From Streptosporangiaceae bacterium (GTDB lineage: Bacteria > Actinomycetota > Actinomycetes > Streptosporangiales > Streptosporangiaceae): a stretch of DNA of 17,687 nt. Shown in pieces: positions 6,485 through 12,847 of the stretch; position 1 is the stretch's first letter; every line of letters begins with the position of its first letter. Made by a program: the position numbers and the translations under genes. The DNA is taken from assembly GCA_025934635.1 (NCBI GenBank), contig JAICWX010000183.1:1-17687 (forward strand), given 5' to 3'. Under the pieces are notes generated by a model that had not been told where the DNA came from, searched no databases, and worked only from the letters and a program-made list of their open reading frames with translations.

Positions 6485-7495
6485 TTGTTCCCCGATTTGT
6501 CATGGTCCGAAGTGGATGTCGCGGCGCCGGCAGGCCCGGACATCCATGCGGGCGAGCTAGCCGCTGACGAGACCTTTACTGACCGGTCCCGTCACGTGGC
6601 GCTGTTCTACCAGGGCCCCCGCCAGTACCTGCCCGCGCTGAGCAGCGTCGTCGCGGCCGCCCGGGCGCGCGGTGACGCGCTCTTCATCGCCATTCCGGCG
6701 CACAAGGTCCCGCTGGTGCGCGGGATGCTCGGGGCCGGGTCAGCGAACGTGACCATGGCCGACATGACGGAGTTGGGCCGCAACCCGGCACGGATCATCC
6801 CTGCCCTGCTGACCTATGCCGGCGAGCATCGCGGCCAGCGCGTCTGCTGTATTGCCGAGCCGGCCTGGCCCGGGCGCACGGCTGCCGAGCTGCTCGAGGC
6901 CGCGAAGCACGAGGCCCTTGTCAACCTGGCGTTTCAGGACAGCCCGGTTACTATCATCTGCCCGTACGACACCGAAGGGCTTCCCGCTGCGGTCATCGAC
7001 GATGCGGTCAGCACGCACCCGGTTTTCATCGAGAACCGGCAGGAGCGAGCCAGCGACCGGTACCTGGGACCGGACCTGCCGTCGCGATGCACCGGGGCGC
7101 TGCCCCGTCCGCCCGCGGACGCTGAGGCGCTGGGCTACCGCGACGACCTGCATCCGGTGCGCAGCTTCATCGCCAGCCGGGCCGAACGGGCCGGGCTTAC
7201 CCCGGACCGCATCCACGACCTGGTCCTCGCGATCAGCGAACTCGCCGCTAACACGCTGTATCACGCCGGCGGCGGCGGGACGGTGCAGGTCTGGCAGGCC
7301 GGAGAAGAGATCATCTGCCAGGTCGCCGACGCGGGCCAGATCACCGATCCGCTGGCCCGGCACCGGCTCCCCCCGCATGACCTGCTGAACGGCCATGGCC
7401 TGTGGCTGGTCAATAAGGTCTGTGATCTCGTCCAGGCCAGAACCGGCCGCACCGGCACCACCACCCGCCTGCACATGCGCCTGAACCGGCCTTAG
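6485..7495 (+). CDS. MEDS-domain / anti-sigma regulatory HATPase protein
   Basis: A two-domain regulator. Residues about 30-170 match the MEDS (DcmR-like sensory) domain: RHVALFYQGPRQYLPAL, PAHKVPLVRGMLG, then RVCCIAEPAWPGR and EALVNLAFQDSPVTIICPYD. Residues about 220-335 form an RsbW-like HATPase: ELAANTLYHAGGGG (N box, about 252), VADAGQITDP (G1, about 282) and NGHGLWLVNKVCD (G2, about 302). In actinobacteria such fusions are thought to switch sigma/anti-sigma partners or act as kinases of STAS antagonists; direct evidence is lacking here. I choose the TTG at 6485, which has a perfect GGAGG 6 nt upstream. The frame stays open to a TTG at 6338, but those 49 codons add no recognisable domain. 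It is divergent from the ECF sigma gene, with about 200 bp between the starts. Confidence 0.85.
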   Translation: MFPDLSWSEVDVAAPAGPDIHAGELAADETFTDRSRHVALFYQGPRQYLPALSSVVAAARARGDALFIAIPAHKVPLVRGMLGAGSANVTMADMTELGRNPARIIPALLTYAGEHRGQRVCCIAEPAWPGRTAAELLEAAKHEALVNLAFQDSPVTIICPYDTEGLPAAVIDDAVSTHPVFIENRQERASDRYLGPDLPSRCTGALPRPPADAEALGYRDDLHPVRSFIASRAERAGLTPDRIHDLVLAISELAANTLYHAGGGGTVQVWQAGEEIICQVADAGQITDPLARHRLPPHDLLNGHGLWLVNKVCDLVQARTGRTGTTTRLHMRLNRP

Positions 7496-7497
7496 CG

Positions 7498-7779
7498 TCA
7501 GCCTTCGTGGCTGCGGAACAGCCGGACGTCCCACGCCCCGAGCGTGATCTTCTCACCCGGCCGGTGGCGTCCGCCGCCGAGCAGGTCAGTCATCGGGCTG
7601 GACGCCGAGGCCGCCGCCTGCTCCCAGCTCCAGTTGTCCAGGACGTGCAGGCGGCCCGCGGCGCTGACGTCGGTGCTGGTGGAGACCGTGACGGAATCGT
7701 CGGTGGTCCACCCGCCCACCGCCCGCGGTGCCAGCCACCGCACGATGCCGGCCTGCCAGCCGCATTGCCCCGGCCGATC
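7498..7779 (-). pseudogene. C-terminal remnant of a GH42 beta-galactosidase
   Basis: The minus-strand frame runs from just after an in-frame TGA (complement of 7780-7782) to the stop at 7498. It contains SVTVSTSTD, RLHVLDNWSWEQA, MTDLLGGG and the closing ITLGAWDVRLFRS. This is the C-terminal beta-sandwich domain of GH42 beta-galactosidases (typical tail: HNWSW...DLLTG...LxLGPWDVRVL). No catalytic TIM-barrel or trimerisation domain precedes it; the sequence upstream belongs to an unrelated gene tail on the other strand. It is therefore a 3' scrap of roughly 90 codons from a protein that is normally 650-700 aa long. The GTG at 7743 could start a short ORF, but a folded, active product is not expected. 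Confidence 0.72.
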
Positions 7780-7928
7780 TCATGCAGGTGCCCCGGCGGG
7801 TCGGCGTGGCCGGCGGAGCCAGCAAGTACCGGGCCATCCGGGCCGCGCTGCGCGGCGCCTGGGTCAACGTCCTCGTCACCGACCTCGACGCGGCTCGTGC
7901 CCTGGCCGAAGACGAGTCCTGCAGCTGA
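7761..7928 (+). pseudogene. C-terminal remnant of a SorC-type sugar-binding transcriptional regulator
   Basis: The plus-strand frame reads RIAPADLMQVPRRVGVAGG, then SKYRAIRAALRGAWVNVLVT, DLDAARALAED and a TGA at 7926-7928. The pattern (PRxVGVAGGxxKxxAIxxALRGxWxNVLVTDxxxA) is the last part of the SorC/DeoR-like sugar-binding domain. The HTH and most of the effector domain are absent, since homology stops around 7761. The broken ends of this remnant and of the GH42 remnant on the opposite strand meet at about 7760-7780. That looks like a rearrangement or deletion junction. A sugar regulator next to a beta-galactosidase is a sensible ancestral pairing. Confidence 0.65.
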
Positions 7929-7992
7929 CCGTTCGCATCCTCAGTATCCGCTCGCCGCACCCGGTAGTCCGGCAGTGTGCGAACCCGTCCGC

Positions 7993-8038
7993 GTAACGCG
8001 GACGAAACATGCAGCTCCTTTTTTCACAGAAGCGAAAT
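7993..8038 (+). promoter_or_regulatory. GlnR-like nitrogen-control box(es) upstream of amtB
   Basis: GTAAC-n6-GAAAC (7993-8008) matches the actinobacterial GlnR half-box gTnAC-n6-GaAAc exactly. A second, weaker copy, TTCAC-n6-GAAAT, lies at 8023-8038. The usual spacing between boxes is 22 bp; here it is 30 bp, so only the first box is strong. The first box overlaps a perfect 8-bp-arm hairpin (7986-8004, CGTCCGCG-TAA-CGCGGACG). The position about 100-70 bp before amtB, a classical GlnR target, supports nitrogen-limitation control. Confidence 0.62.
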
Positions 8039-8105
8039 CCGCCAGCAGTTGGCGTGAAATCCGCGCTGCCGAGCCTAGGGGGCAGAAAGGCAAAAGGAGA
8101 CCTGA

Positions 8106-9452
8106 GTGAAGATAGACAGTGGTTCCACCGCATGGATGCTCGCGAGTACCGCGCTCGTCCTCCTGATGACCCCTGGCCTGGCCTTCTTTTACGGAGGAAT
8201 GACCCGGGCGAAGACGACCCTGAACATGATGATGATGTCGTGGATCGCCATCATCACCGTGACGATCGCGTGGGTCCTGTACGGGGACTCGCTGACGTTC
8301 GGCAAGGGCAACTGGTTTATCGGCGGCTTCGAGTACCTCGGCGAACACGGGCTCGTGGGCAGCGCCTCCCGGGTATCGGGCATACCCGACCTCGTGTTCT
8401 CCGCCTTCCAGCTGACGTTCGCCGTGATTACCGTTGCCCTGATCAGCGGCGCGATCGCCGACCGGACCAAGTTCGGCGCCTGGACGGTGTTCACGGTCGC
8501 CTGGGCCACGCTGGTGTACTTCCCGGTCGCCCACTGGGTGTGGGGCGGCGGCTGGCTCAGCAGCCTGGGGATCGAGGACTTCGCCGGCGGCACCGTCGTC
8601 CACGTCAACGCCGGCTCCGCGGGCCTCGCGCTCGCGCTCGTTCTCGGCAAGCGCCGGGGCTGGCCCAAGGAACAGAACCGGCCCCACAACCTCCCGCTGG
8701 TGCTGCTCGGCGCGGGCCTGCTGTGGTTCGGCTGGTTCGGCTTCAACGCGGGCTCCGAGCTGGCCGCGGACAGCACTGCCGCCCTGGCGTTCATGAACAC
8801 CCAGATCGCGACCGCGGCCGCGGCCGGCGGCTGGCTGCTGGTGGAGCGCTACCGTGACGGCAAGCCCACCACCCTGGGGGTCGCCTCGGGTGCCGTGGCC
8901 GGGCTGGTCGCGATCACGCCCGCCTGCGCTTTCATCGCTCCCTGGGCCGCGATCGTGCTCGGCCTCGCGGCCGGCGCCGTCTGCTGCTTCGCGATCGGGA
9001 TCAAGCACAAGCTCGGCTTCGACGACGCGCTCGACGTGGTGGGCGTGCACCTGGTCGGCGGCGCGTTCGGCGCTATCTCGCTCGGATTCCTGGCCGCCTA
9101 CCCGCTCCTGGACGGTCAGCGCAAGGGACTGTTCTACGGCGGCGGGGTGCATCAGCTCGGGGTGCAGATACTCGGCCCGGTCGCGGTCGGCCTCTACTCC
9201 TTCACCGTCGCCTGGATTCTCGGCAAGATCATCGATAAGACAATGGGCTTCCGGGTCTCCGAGGAGGACGAGGCGATCGGCGTGGACCTGACGCAGCACG
9301 CCGAGACTGCCTACGACTGGATCGGCGGCATCCACCTCGGCCACACCGCCGCCTCTCCGGGCGCCAAGCAGGAGGTATCAGGCGGCTCTCCGGGAGCCAA
9401 GCAGGAGGTATCAGGCCGCGAGTCGGGATCAGTCACACCGGCAAACACCTGA
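8106..9452 (+). CDS. amtB: Ammonium transporter AmtB
   Basis: A protein of 448 aa with about 11 membrane helices (Amt/MEP/Rh family), which conducts ammonium/ammonia across the cytoplasmic membrane. Recognisable blocks are MTPGLAFFYGGMTRAKTTLN, the QLTFAVITVALISGAIADR signature region, FPVAHWVWGGGW with DFAGGTVVHVNAG (first pore His region), WFGWFGFNAGSEL, and DDALDVVGVHLVGGAFGAI (second pore His). The cytosolic tail has the conserved EEDEAIGVDLTQHAETAYDW, then an unusual tandem 11-residue repeat. The GTG start has AAGGAG 7-8 nt upstream. No glnK or glnD follows, unlike the usual actinobacterial amtB-glnK-glnD operon, and a strong terminator closes the gene. A GlnR-like box lies upstream. Confidence 0.97.
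   Translation: MKIDSGSTAWMLASTALVLLMTPGLAFFYGGMTRAKTTLNMMMMSWIAIITVTIAWVLYGDSLTFGKGNWFIGGFEYLGEHGLVGSASRVSGIPDLVFSAFQLTFAVITVALISGAIADRTKFGAWTVFTVAWATLVYFPVAHWVWGGGWLSSLGIEDFAGGTVVHVNAGSAGLALALVLGKRRGWPKEQNRPHNLPLVLLGAGLLWFGWFGFNAGSELAADSTAALAFMNTQIATAAAAGGWLLVERYRDGKPTTLGVASGAVAGLVAITPACAFIAPWAAIVLGLAAGAVCCFAIGIKHKLGFDDALDVVGVHLVGGAFGAISLGFLAAYPLLDGQRKGLFYGGGVHQLGVQILGPVAVGLYSFTVAWILGKIIDKTMGFRVSEEDEAIGVDLTQHAETAYDWIGGIHLGHTAASPGAKQEVSGGSPGAKQEVSGRESGSVTPANT
9354..9416 (+). repeat. 33-bp tandem repeat in the amtB C-terminal tail
   Basis: Two copies, at 9354-9386 and 9387-9416 (second copy cut 3 bp short), differ at one base. They encode SPGAKQEVSGG twice. The repeat lies after the conserved AmtB tail, so it extends a disordered end and should not disturb the pore. 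Confidence 0.9.
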
Positions 9453-9481
9453 TCAATCACCGGCTAACACCAGCAACTCCT

Positions 9482-9523
9482 ACCGGGTTGCTCCCGGCGC
9501 ACCAGCGCCCGGAGCAACCCGGT
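9482..9523 (+). terminator. Strong hairpin terminator after amtB
   Basis: Perfect 13-bp arms ACCGGGTTGCTCC (9482-9494) and GGAGCAACCCGGT (9511-9523) enclose an inner GGCGC-ACCA-GCGCC stem, with one C/C mismatch between them. The hairpin lies 30 nt after the amtB stop. Only a short T-rich tail follows (TTTGCTGTT), as is common in high-GC actinobacterial terminators. Confidence 0.8.
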
Positions 9524-9603
9524 TTGCTGTTGCCCGGCTTCACAGGACCGGCCGCACTCCTCTCGGAGTACAAGGTCCGGCGGCTGAGCCACCGCCAGGG
9601 GAT

Positions 9604-9728
9604 CCGGCCCCAGCCCGGCCCCCAGCCCCAGCCCCGGCCCCCGGCCCCCCGCACCCGGCCCCCCGCACCCGCATCCGGCCCCCGGGCCCCCGCACCCGCA
9701 CCCGCCCCCGCATCCGCATCCGCACCAC
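9604..9728. repeat. C-rich simple-sequence tract
   Basis: About 125 bp built almost entirely from 6-8-bp units such as CCGGCCCC, CCAGCCCC, CGCACC and CGCATC. Nearly all G residues are isolated, and the complement is G-rich enough to form quadruplex-like structure. It can be read as a Pro/Ala or Gly/Ala peptide in several frames, but there is no start with a ribosome-binding site, so I treat it as non-coding. A similar tract lies at 12571-12659, and both sit near ATCGATG palindromes. Confidence 0.75.
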
Positions 9729-9770
9729 CGTCCACGCCCGTCACTCCGACCTCACCCGGTTTCCCGGCCA

Positions 9771-10142
9771 CGACATCGATGCTCCATCGATGTCGTCGAG
9801 CGCAATGCCAGGAACTTAAGGGAGCCCTCTGAGTCTTTCCGGGGGATCGCTGCCTGGTCAGGTCCGTTCCCCGCGAGCGGGCGGCGTCCGGGGAGGGGCG
9901 CGGGTACCGCCGGGGGGTGATGGCGCGGCTGCTGCTGCCCGGCCGCGGCGCGGCGGGCCTGCCGTGCGGGCGTTATTTCCTGGTTTCCGGGTGGGCATCG
10001 TGGCAGGGACCATGATCGCGGGCAGTTCTGGCCGTATAGAGGCCAGAACTGCCCGCGATCATGAAACCGCATGCCGCGAGGGCGCCGGCTTAAGTTCCTG
10101 GCAGTGCGCAATAACGACATCAATGCTCCATCGATGCCGTTA
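9771..10142. mobile_element. MITE-like non-autonomous element with ATCGATG palindromic ends (candidate)
   Basis: About 370 bp without a convincing gene. The two ends are inverted copies. Left: palindrome 9771-9795 (CGACATCGAT-GCTCC-ATCGATGTCG), then GCGCAATGCC and AGGAACTTAAG to 9820. Right, reversed: palindrome 10112-10142, then TTGCGCACTGCC and the same AGGAACTTAAG, ending at 10089. TGCCAGGAACTTAAG (9806-9820) is perfectly inverted at 10089-10103. Overall this is an imperfect terminal inverted repeat of about 50 bp. No transposase or clear target-site duplication is visible, so mobility is inferred from structure alone. Confidence 0.5.
10011..10063. repeat. Perfect 23-bp inverted repeat
   Basis: Arms 10011-10033 and 10041-10063 are exact reverse complements (beginning CATGATCGCGGGCAG) around a 7-nt loop GTATAGA. 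No T-run follows, so an ordinary terminator is unlikely. It lies inside the MITE-like element and would form a very stable hairpin in DNA or RNA. Confidence 0.9.
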
Positions 10143-10199
10143 GCCCACAAGCTGCGAAGCGCCACTGACCTAAACTTAAACAGGACTAAAAGGTTCACT

Positions 10200-10325
10200 A
10201 TGAGCCAACAGTCCACCGGTCCGGCCGTCCCGGCCACGTCGTCCTCCCAAGGCCCAAGACGTGCTTATCCAGTTAATAGTCGTGACTGTCCTGGTATGTC
10301 ATTGGACCATGATAATCTGGACTAA
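10200..10325 (+). CDS. Doubtful 41-aa small ORF
   Basis: The ATG at 10200 has AAAAGG 6 nt upstream, and the frame encodes MSQQSTGPAVPATSSSQG, then a polar tail to a TAA at 10323-10325. I recognise no family. The +1 frame over 10243-10374 is more striking: it encodes a hydrophobic run, VLIQLIVVTVLVCHW then TMIIWTKQ, which looks like one membrane helix. A frameshifted small membrane protein is therefore possible. Against this, the 3' part of the ORF overlaps a plausible promoter and operator for the alkB-like gene. The base composition is more AT-rich than in neighbouring genes. Confidence 0.25.
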   Translation: MSQQSTGPAVPATSSSQGPRRAYPVNSRDCPGMSLDHDNLD

Positions 10326-10376
10326 ACAGTCCGCATGGTTGAGTTCGATGTTATGCCGGCGCTCAGGGGCCTGAGC
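10311..10376 (+). promoter_or_regulatory. Likely promoter/operator region of the alkB-tetR operon
   Basis: GATAAT (10311-10316) is a good -10. It is followed at once by GGACT-AAAC-AGTCC (10319-10332), an inverted repeat over the expected start site. A second perfect palindrome, GCTCAGG-GG-CCTGAGC, lies at 10361-10376 in the leader. Either could be the site for the TetR regulator encoded in the same operon. The -35 is not clear. Confidence 0.45.
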
Positions 10377-10407
10377 ACCGGACCGCCGTGCCACTGAGGA
10401 GCATGGA

Positions 10408-11097
10408 ATGAGGACCACCCCAGACTCGTCCCGCCCGGCCGCTGAGAGCTTCACGATGATCGAGCAAACCCTGTTCTCGCTGGCGGGCACGCCGGAATTC
10501 GACCTGGAACGGACGGGCGGAATGCACGTCGCCGTCGACGAGACGTTCTCCACGGCGACACGGATCCAGCTCGATGACACCTCATGGGTCGACCACATCC
10601 AGGGCTGGCTGGCCGGAGACGGCGAGCTCATGGAGGCGCTGATGAAGCAGGCCTCCCGGGAACAGCGCTCGCGCTGGATGTACACCCGGATGGTCACCGA
10701 ACCGCGGCTGACCGCCGAGTATCCCGTCATCGCTGACGCCCCGCTGCCCGTGCTCCACTACCTGACCGAGGTTCTGTCCGCGCAGTACGGGCGGCCGTAC
10801 GCGCGCCTGTGGATGAACTGGTACCGGGACAACGAGGACGGCACGGGCTGGCACGCCGACCGCCCGGCCGACAAGCACGACGAGGCGGTGATCCCGGTCC
10901 TCAGCCTCGGGGCGACCCGCCGGTTCCTCATCCGCCCGGAAGGCGGCGGGCCGAGCACCGCGATCGTGACGCACGGCGGGGACCTCGTCGTCATGGGCGG
11001 CCGCTGCCAGCGGGACTACCAGCATTCGGTACCGAAGCAGAAACAGTCCGCCGGAGCCCGGCTGAGCCTGAATTTCTCCGACCTGCACGCGGCCTAG
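10408..11097 (+). CDS. AlkB-like 2-oxoglutarate/Fe(II)-dependent dioxygenase
   Basis: A protein of 229 aa. The double-stranded beta-helix core reads LWMNWYRDNEDGTGWHADRP, then VIPVLSLGATRRFLIRP, GDLVVMGGRCQRDYQHSVPK and GARLSLNF. H149, D151 and H206 form the iron triad (HxD...H), and R218 fits the 2-oxoglutarate-binding arginine. Family members remove alkyl groups from damaged bases in DNA or RNA by oxidation. The second arginine of the usual RxxxxxR motif is replaced (R218...S224), which may alter substrate binding. The ATG at 10408 has GAGGAG 6 nt upstream. A TetR regulator follows after 6 nt, suggesting one operon and control separate from the Ada response. Confidence 0.92.
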   Translation: MRTTPDSSRPAAESFTMIEQTLFSLAGTPEFDLERTGGMHVAVDETFSTATRIQLDDTSWVDHIQGWLAGDGELMEALMKQASREQRSRWMYTRMVTEPRLTAEYPVIADAPLPVLHYLTEVLSAQYGRPYARLWMNWYRDNEDGTGWHADRPADKHDEAVIPVLSLGATRRFLIRPEGGGPSTAIVTHGGDLVVMGGRCQRDYQHSVPKQKQSAGARLSLNFSDLHAA

Positions 11098-11103
11098 CCC
11101 GCC

Positions 11104-11736
11104 GTGAGCATGGTGACGCAGGAACCGCAGGGCAGCCGGCTTACTGCGCGGGGGGCAGCAACACGGGACCGCATTGTCCAGGCCGCCGCGGACCTGATGT
11201 ACGTCAGGGGCGTGAACGCAACCACCCTTGACGACATCAGGGCCGCCACCGGTACCAGCAAATCTCAGCTGTACCGGCATTTTCCCGACAAGGAAGCCCT
11301 GGTCCACGCGGTGATCGCCCTGCGCGGTCAGCAGGTAATTGAACGGGAAACCCAGCGGCTCGGACGGCTCAGCTCCTTCAGCGGCCTGACCCGCTGGCGC
11401 GACGCCCTGATTGAGGTCAGCTCGCTGCAGAACGGGGCCCACGGGTGCGCTCTCGGGTCGATGGCCAGCGAACTCGCCGATCAGGACGAGCAGGCGCGGG
11501 CTTCCCTTGCGGCATTGTTCACGACTTGGGAAGGCCTGCTCGCCGCCGGGCTCGAGCGGATGCAAGCCAAGGGCACGCTGAGCCCGGATGCCCGTCCCGG
11601 CCAGCTGGCCGTCGGCCTGATGGCCGCGCTGCAGGGCGGATATCTCCTCGCCAGCACCGCGCGTGATGTCCGGCCCATGGAGATCGCGCTTGACCTCGCA
11701 TTGGAGCACGTCAGGTTCTTCCTGGCCAGCGCCTGA
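11104..11736 (+). CDS. TetR/AcrR-family regulator with LmrA/YxaF-type C-terminal domain
   Basis: A protein of 210 aa. The N-terminal TetR HTH reads TRDRIVQAAADLMYVRG, then TTLDDIRAATGTSKSQLYRH and FPDKEALVHAV. The ligand-binding half carries GCALGSMASELADQDE...LFTTWEGLL and GLMAALQGGYLLAS, the pattern of the LmrA/YxaF subgroup, whose members respond to drugs, flavonoids or other aromatics. The GTG at 11104 lies 6 nt after the alkB-like stop, so the gene is co-transcribed and probably represses its own operon through the palindromes near 10319-10376. The effector is unknown. It converges with the GrpB-family gene 6 nt downstream. Confidence 0.92.
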   Translation: MSMVTQEPQGSRLTARGAATRDRIVQAAADLMYVRGVNATTLDDIRAATGTSKSQLYRHFPDKEALVHAVIALRGQQVIERETQRLGRLSSFSGLTRWRDALIEVSSLQNGAHGCALGSMASELADQDEQARASLAALFTTWEGLLAAGLERMQAKGTLSPDARPGQLAVGLMAALQGGYLLASTARDVRPMEIALDLALEHVRFFLASA

Positions 11737-11742
11737 GTCTTT

Positions 11743-12315
11743 TCAGCGGGCCGCGTCGAGGTCGCGCATCACCCTGATCACGAAGGCGGCCTTCTCCTCG
11801 GTGTACCGTTCCCGGTCATCGGCGTAGGTGCTGGCCAGCCGGGACTTGACGGCGGCGTATTCGTCCCGCAGCGCCGGGCTGGCGCGGAGCGCATCGCGGA
11901 ACCGGAGCTGCTGATCCCACCGGACGGCCCCGGCCGACATCACGTGCAGGTGCGCCAGCCGGTGGAGGCCGTCCACCGACACCTTGGCGAAGAACCGCCG
12001 CCACGGCCGGCCGTCCAGCTCAGGCGGAACGTAGCTCCAGTTCATCTCGTCGAGCGCCCCGGCCGCCTGGCCGGCCACCGCGCCGGCATCGGCGACCTGC
12101 ACCATCAAGTCGATGACGGGTTTGGCCACGAGGCCGGGAATGGATGTCGAGCCGACATGCTCGATCGGCCCGAGCAGCCACTGCTCCAGCACCGGCCGCA
12201 ACTCGTCCGCATACCCGGCCGCGCGCCCGGGCCAGCCGGGATCGTAGGCGCTCAGGTGCACAGCCTCCACCGCCCAGGGCGGCGGATCATCCGGTTCCGG
12301 CGGCAACGCAGTCAT
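11743..12315 (-). CDS. GrpB family (UPF0157) nucleotidyltransferase-fold protein
   Basis: A protein of 190 aa with the family signature IEHVGSTSIPGLVAKPVIDL (about residues 51-70), preceded by VHLSAYDPGWPGRA and followed by RRFFAKVSVDG, LAHLHVM and RWDQQLRFRDALRASP...DEYAAVKSRLA. The GS...D arrangement is that of minimal nucleotidyltransferases related to the kanamycin nucleotidyltransferase fold. Biochemical roles of the family are largely unassigned, and some members have been linked to CoA or nucleotide metabolism. The length is normal for the family (170-195 aa). The ATG at 12315 is the first in frame and is followed by a short Pro-rich leader. It converges with the TetR gene. Confidence 0.93.
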   Translation of the reverse strand: MTALPPEPDDPPPWAVEAVHLSAYDPGWPGRAAGYADELRPVLEQWLLGPIEHVGSTSIPGLVAKPVIDLMVQVADAGAVAGQAAGALDEMNWSYVPPELDGRPWRRFFAKVSVDGLHRLAHLHVMSAGAVRWDQQLRFRDALRASPALRDEYAAVKSRLASTYADDRERYTEEKAAFVIRVMRDLDAAR

Positions 12316-12432
12316 GCCGTGACCCTACCCGCGGGCAGGGTCATGGCTCTAGCACTCATCTCGCGGGACAGGTGGTGCCTGTGAGGCGCCTGCTGTCAGC
12401 CTTCATACCCCAGCCCAGCTCAGCACGCCGCC

Positions 12433-12507
12433 GATAACGACATCGATGGAGCATTGATGCTGCTCCCACGACATCGATGGAGCATCGATGTCGTTATCCG
12501 GGAGCAG
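12433..12507. repeat. Nested ATCGATG palindromes, second locus
   Basis: GATAACGACATCGATG (12433-12448) and its exact reverse complement (12483-12498) flank two ATCGATG-type palindromes. The one at 12469-12493 is the exact reverse complement of 9771-9795 (25 bp). A further 8-bp pair, CTGCTCCC (12460-12467) and GGGAGCAG (12500-12507), is nested with it. No gene is visible here, and the element partner seen at 9806-9820/10089-10103 is absent. Confidence 0.85.
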
Positions 12508-12570
12508 GATAAGGCCGGGGCGGGTACGGGCGTGAACTTATGGTGCGAATGCGACAGCCGAGGCCAGGTG

Positions 12571-12659
12571 TCCGGCCCCGCACCAGCACCCGGCCCCGCA
12601 CCAGCGCCAGGGGCCCCCGCACCAGCGCCAGGGGCCTCCGCACCGGCGCCAGGGCCCCG
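12571..12659. repeat. 21-bp minisatellite in a GC-rich tract
   Basis: Three tandem copies of a 21-bp unit starting CCGCACCAGCGCCAGGGGCC occupy 12596-12616, 12617-12637 and 12638-12658, with only a few base differences. They are preceded by shorter CCGGCCCCGCACCAGCAC units. The period is a multiple of three, so a (PAPAPGA)-like peptide can be read, but no start or ribosome-binding site supports translation. The rest of the 12316-12847 gap shows no gene. Confidence 0.85.
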
Positions 12660-12847
12660 TGGCAATCCCCGGATCCCGCACTCCCCGAATAGCCACATCC
12701 CGCAGGCACGAGGGACACGCGCTGCACCCCGTTCGGTACCTTCGATCGGGCCGCCAGAAATTAGGCTGAGCTCTCTACCTCGGCGTCATCAATTTGCCCG
12801 GCGGTTACTCTGGCTGCCATAGCGTGCGGCTGTCCATACTGTGACTC

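Noticed and set aside
7941..9344. A 467-codon open frame on the minus strand opposite amtB
   Set aside because: It mirrors the amtB codons, is low-complexity and charged, and has no recognisable domain. amtB itself is unmistakable.
9752..10237. A 161-codon minus-strand frame over the MITE-like element
   Set aside because: It runs through the inverted repeats and palindromes, has no family similarity and no good ribosome-binding site.
10582..11709. A 375-codon open frame on the minus strand over the alkB-like and TetR genes
   Set aside because: It spans two well-supported genes on the other strand and shows no family motif; long antisense frames are expected at this GC content.
12454..12822. 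A 122-codon plus-strand frame with a (PAPG)n segment
   Set aside because: It is made of palindromes and minisatellite units and lacks a ribosome-binding site.
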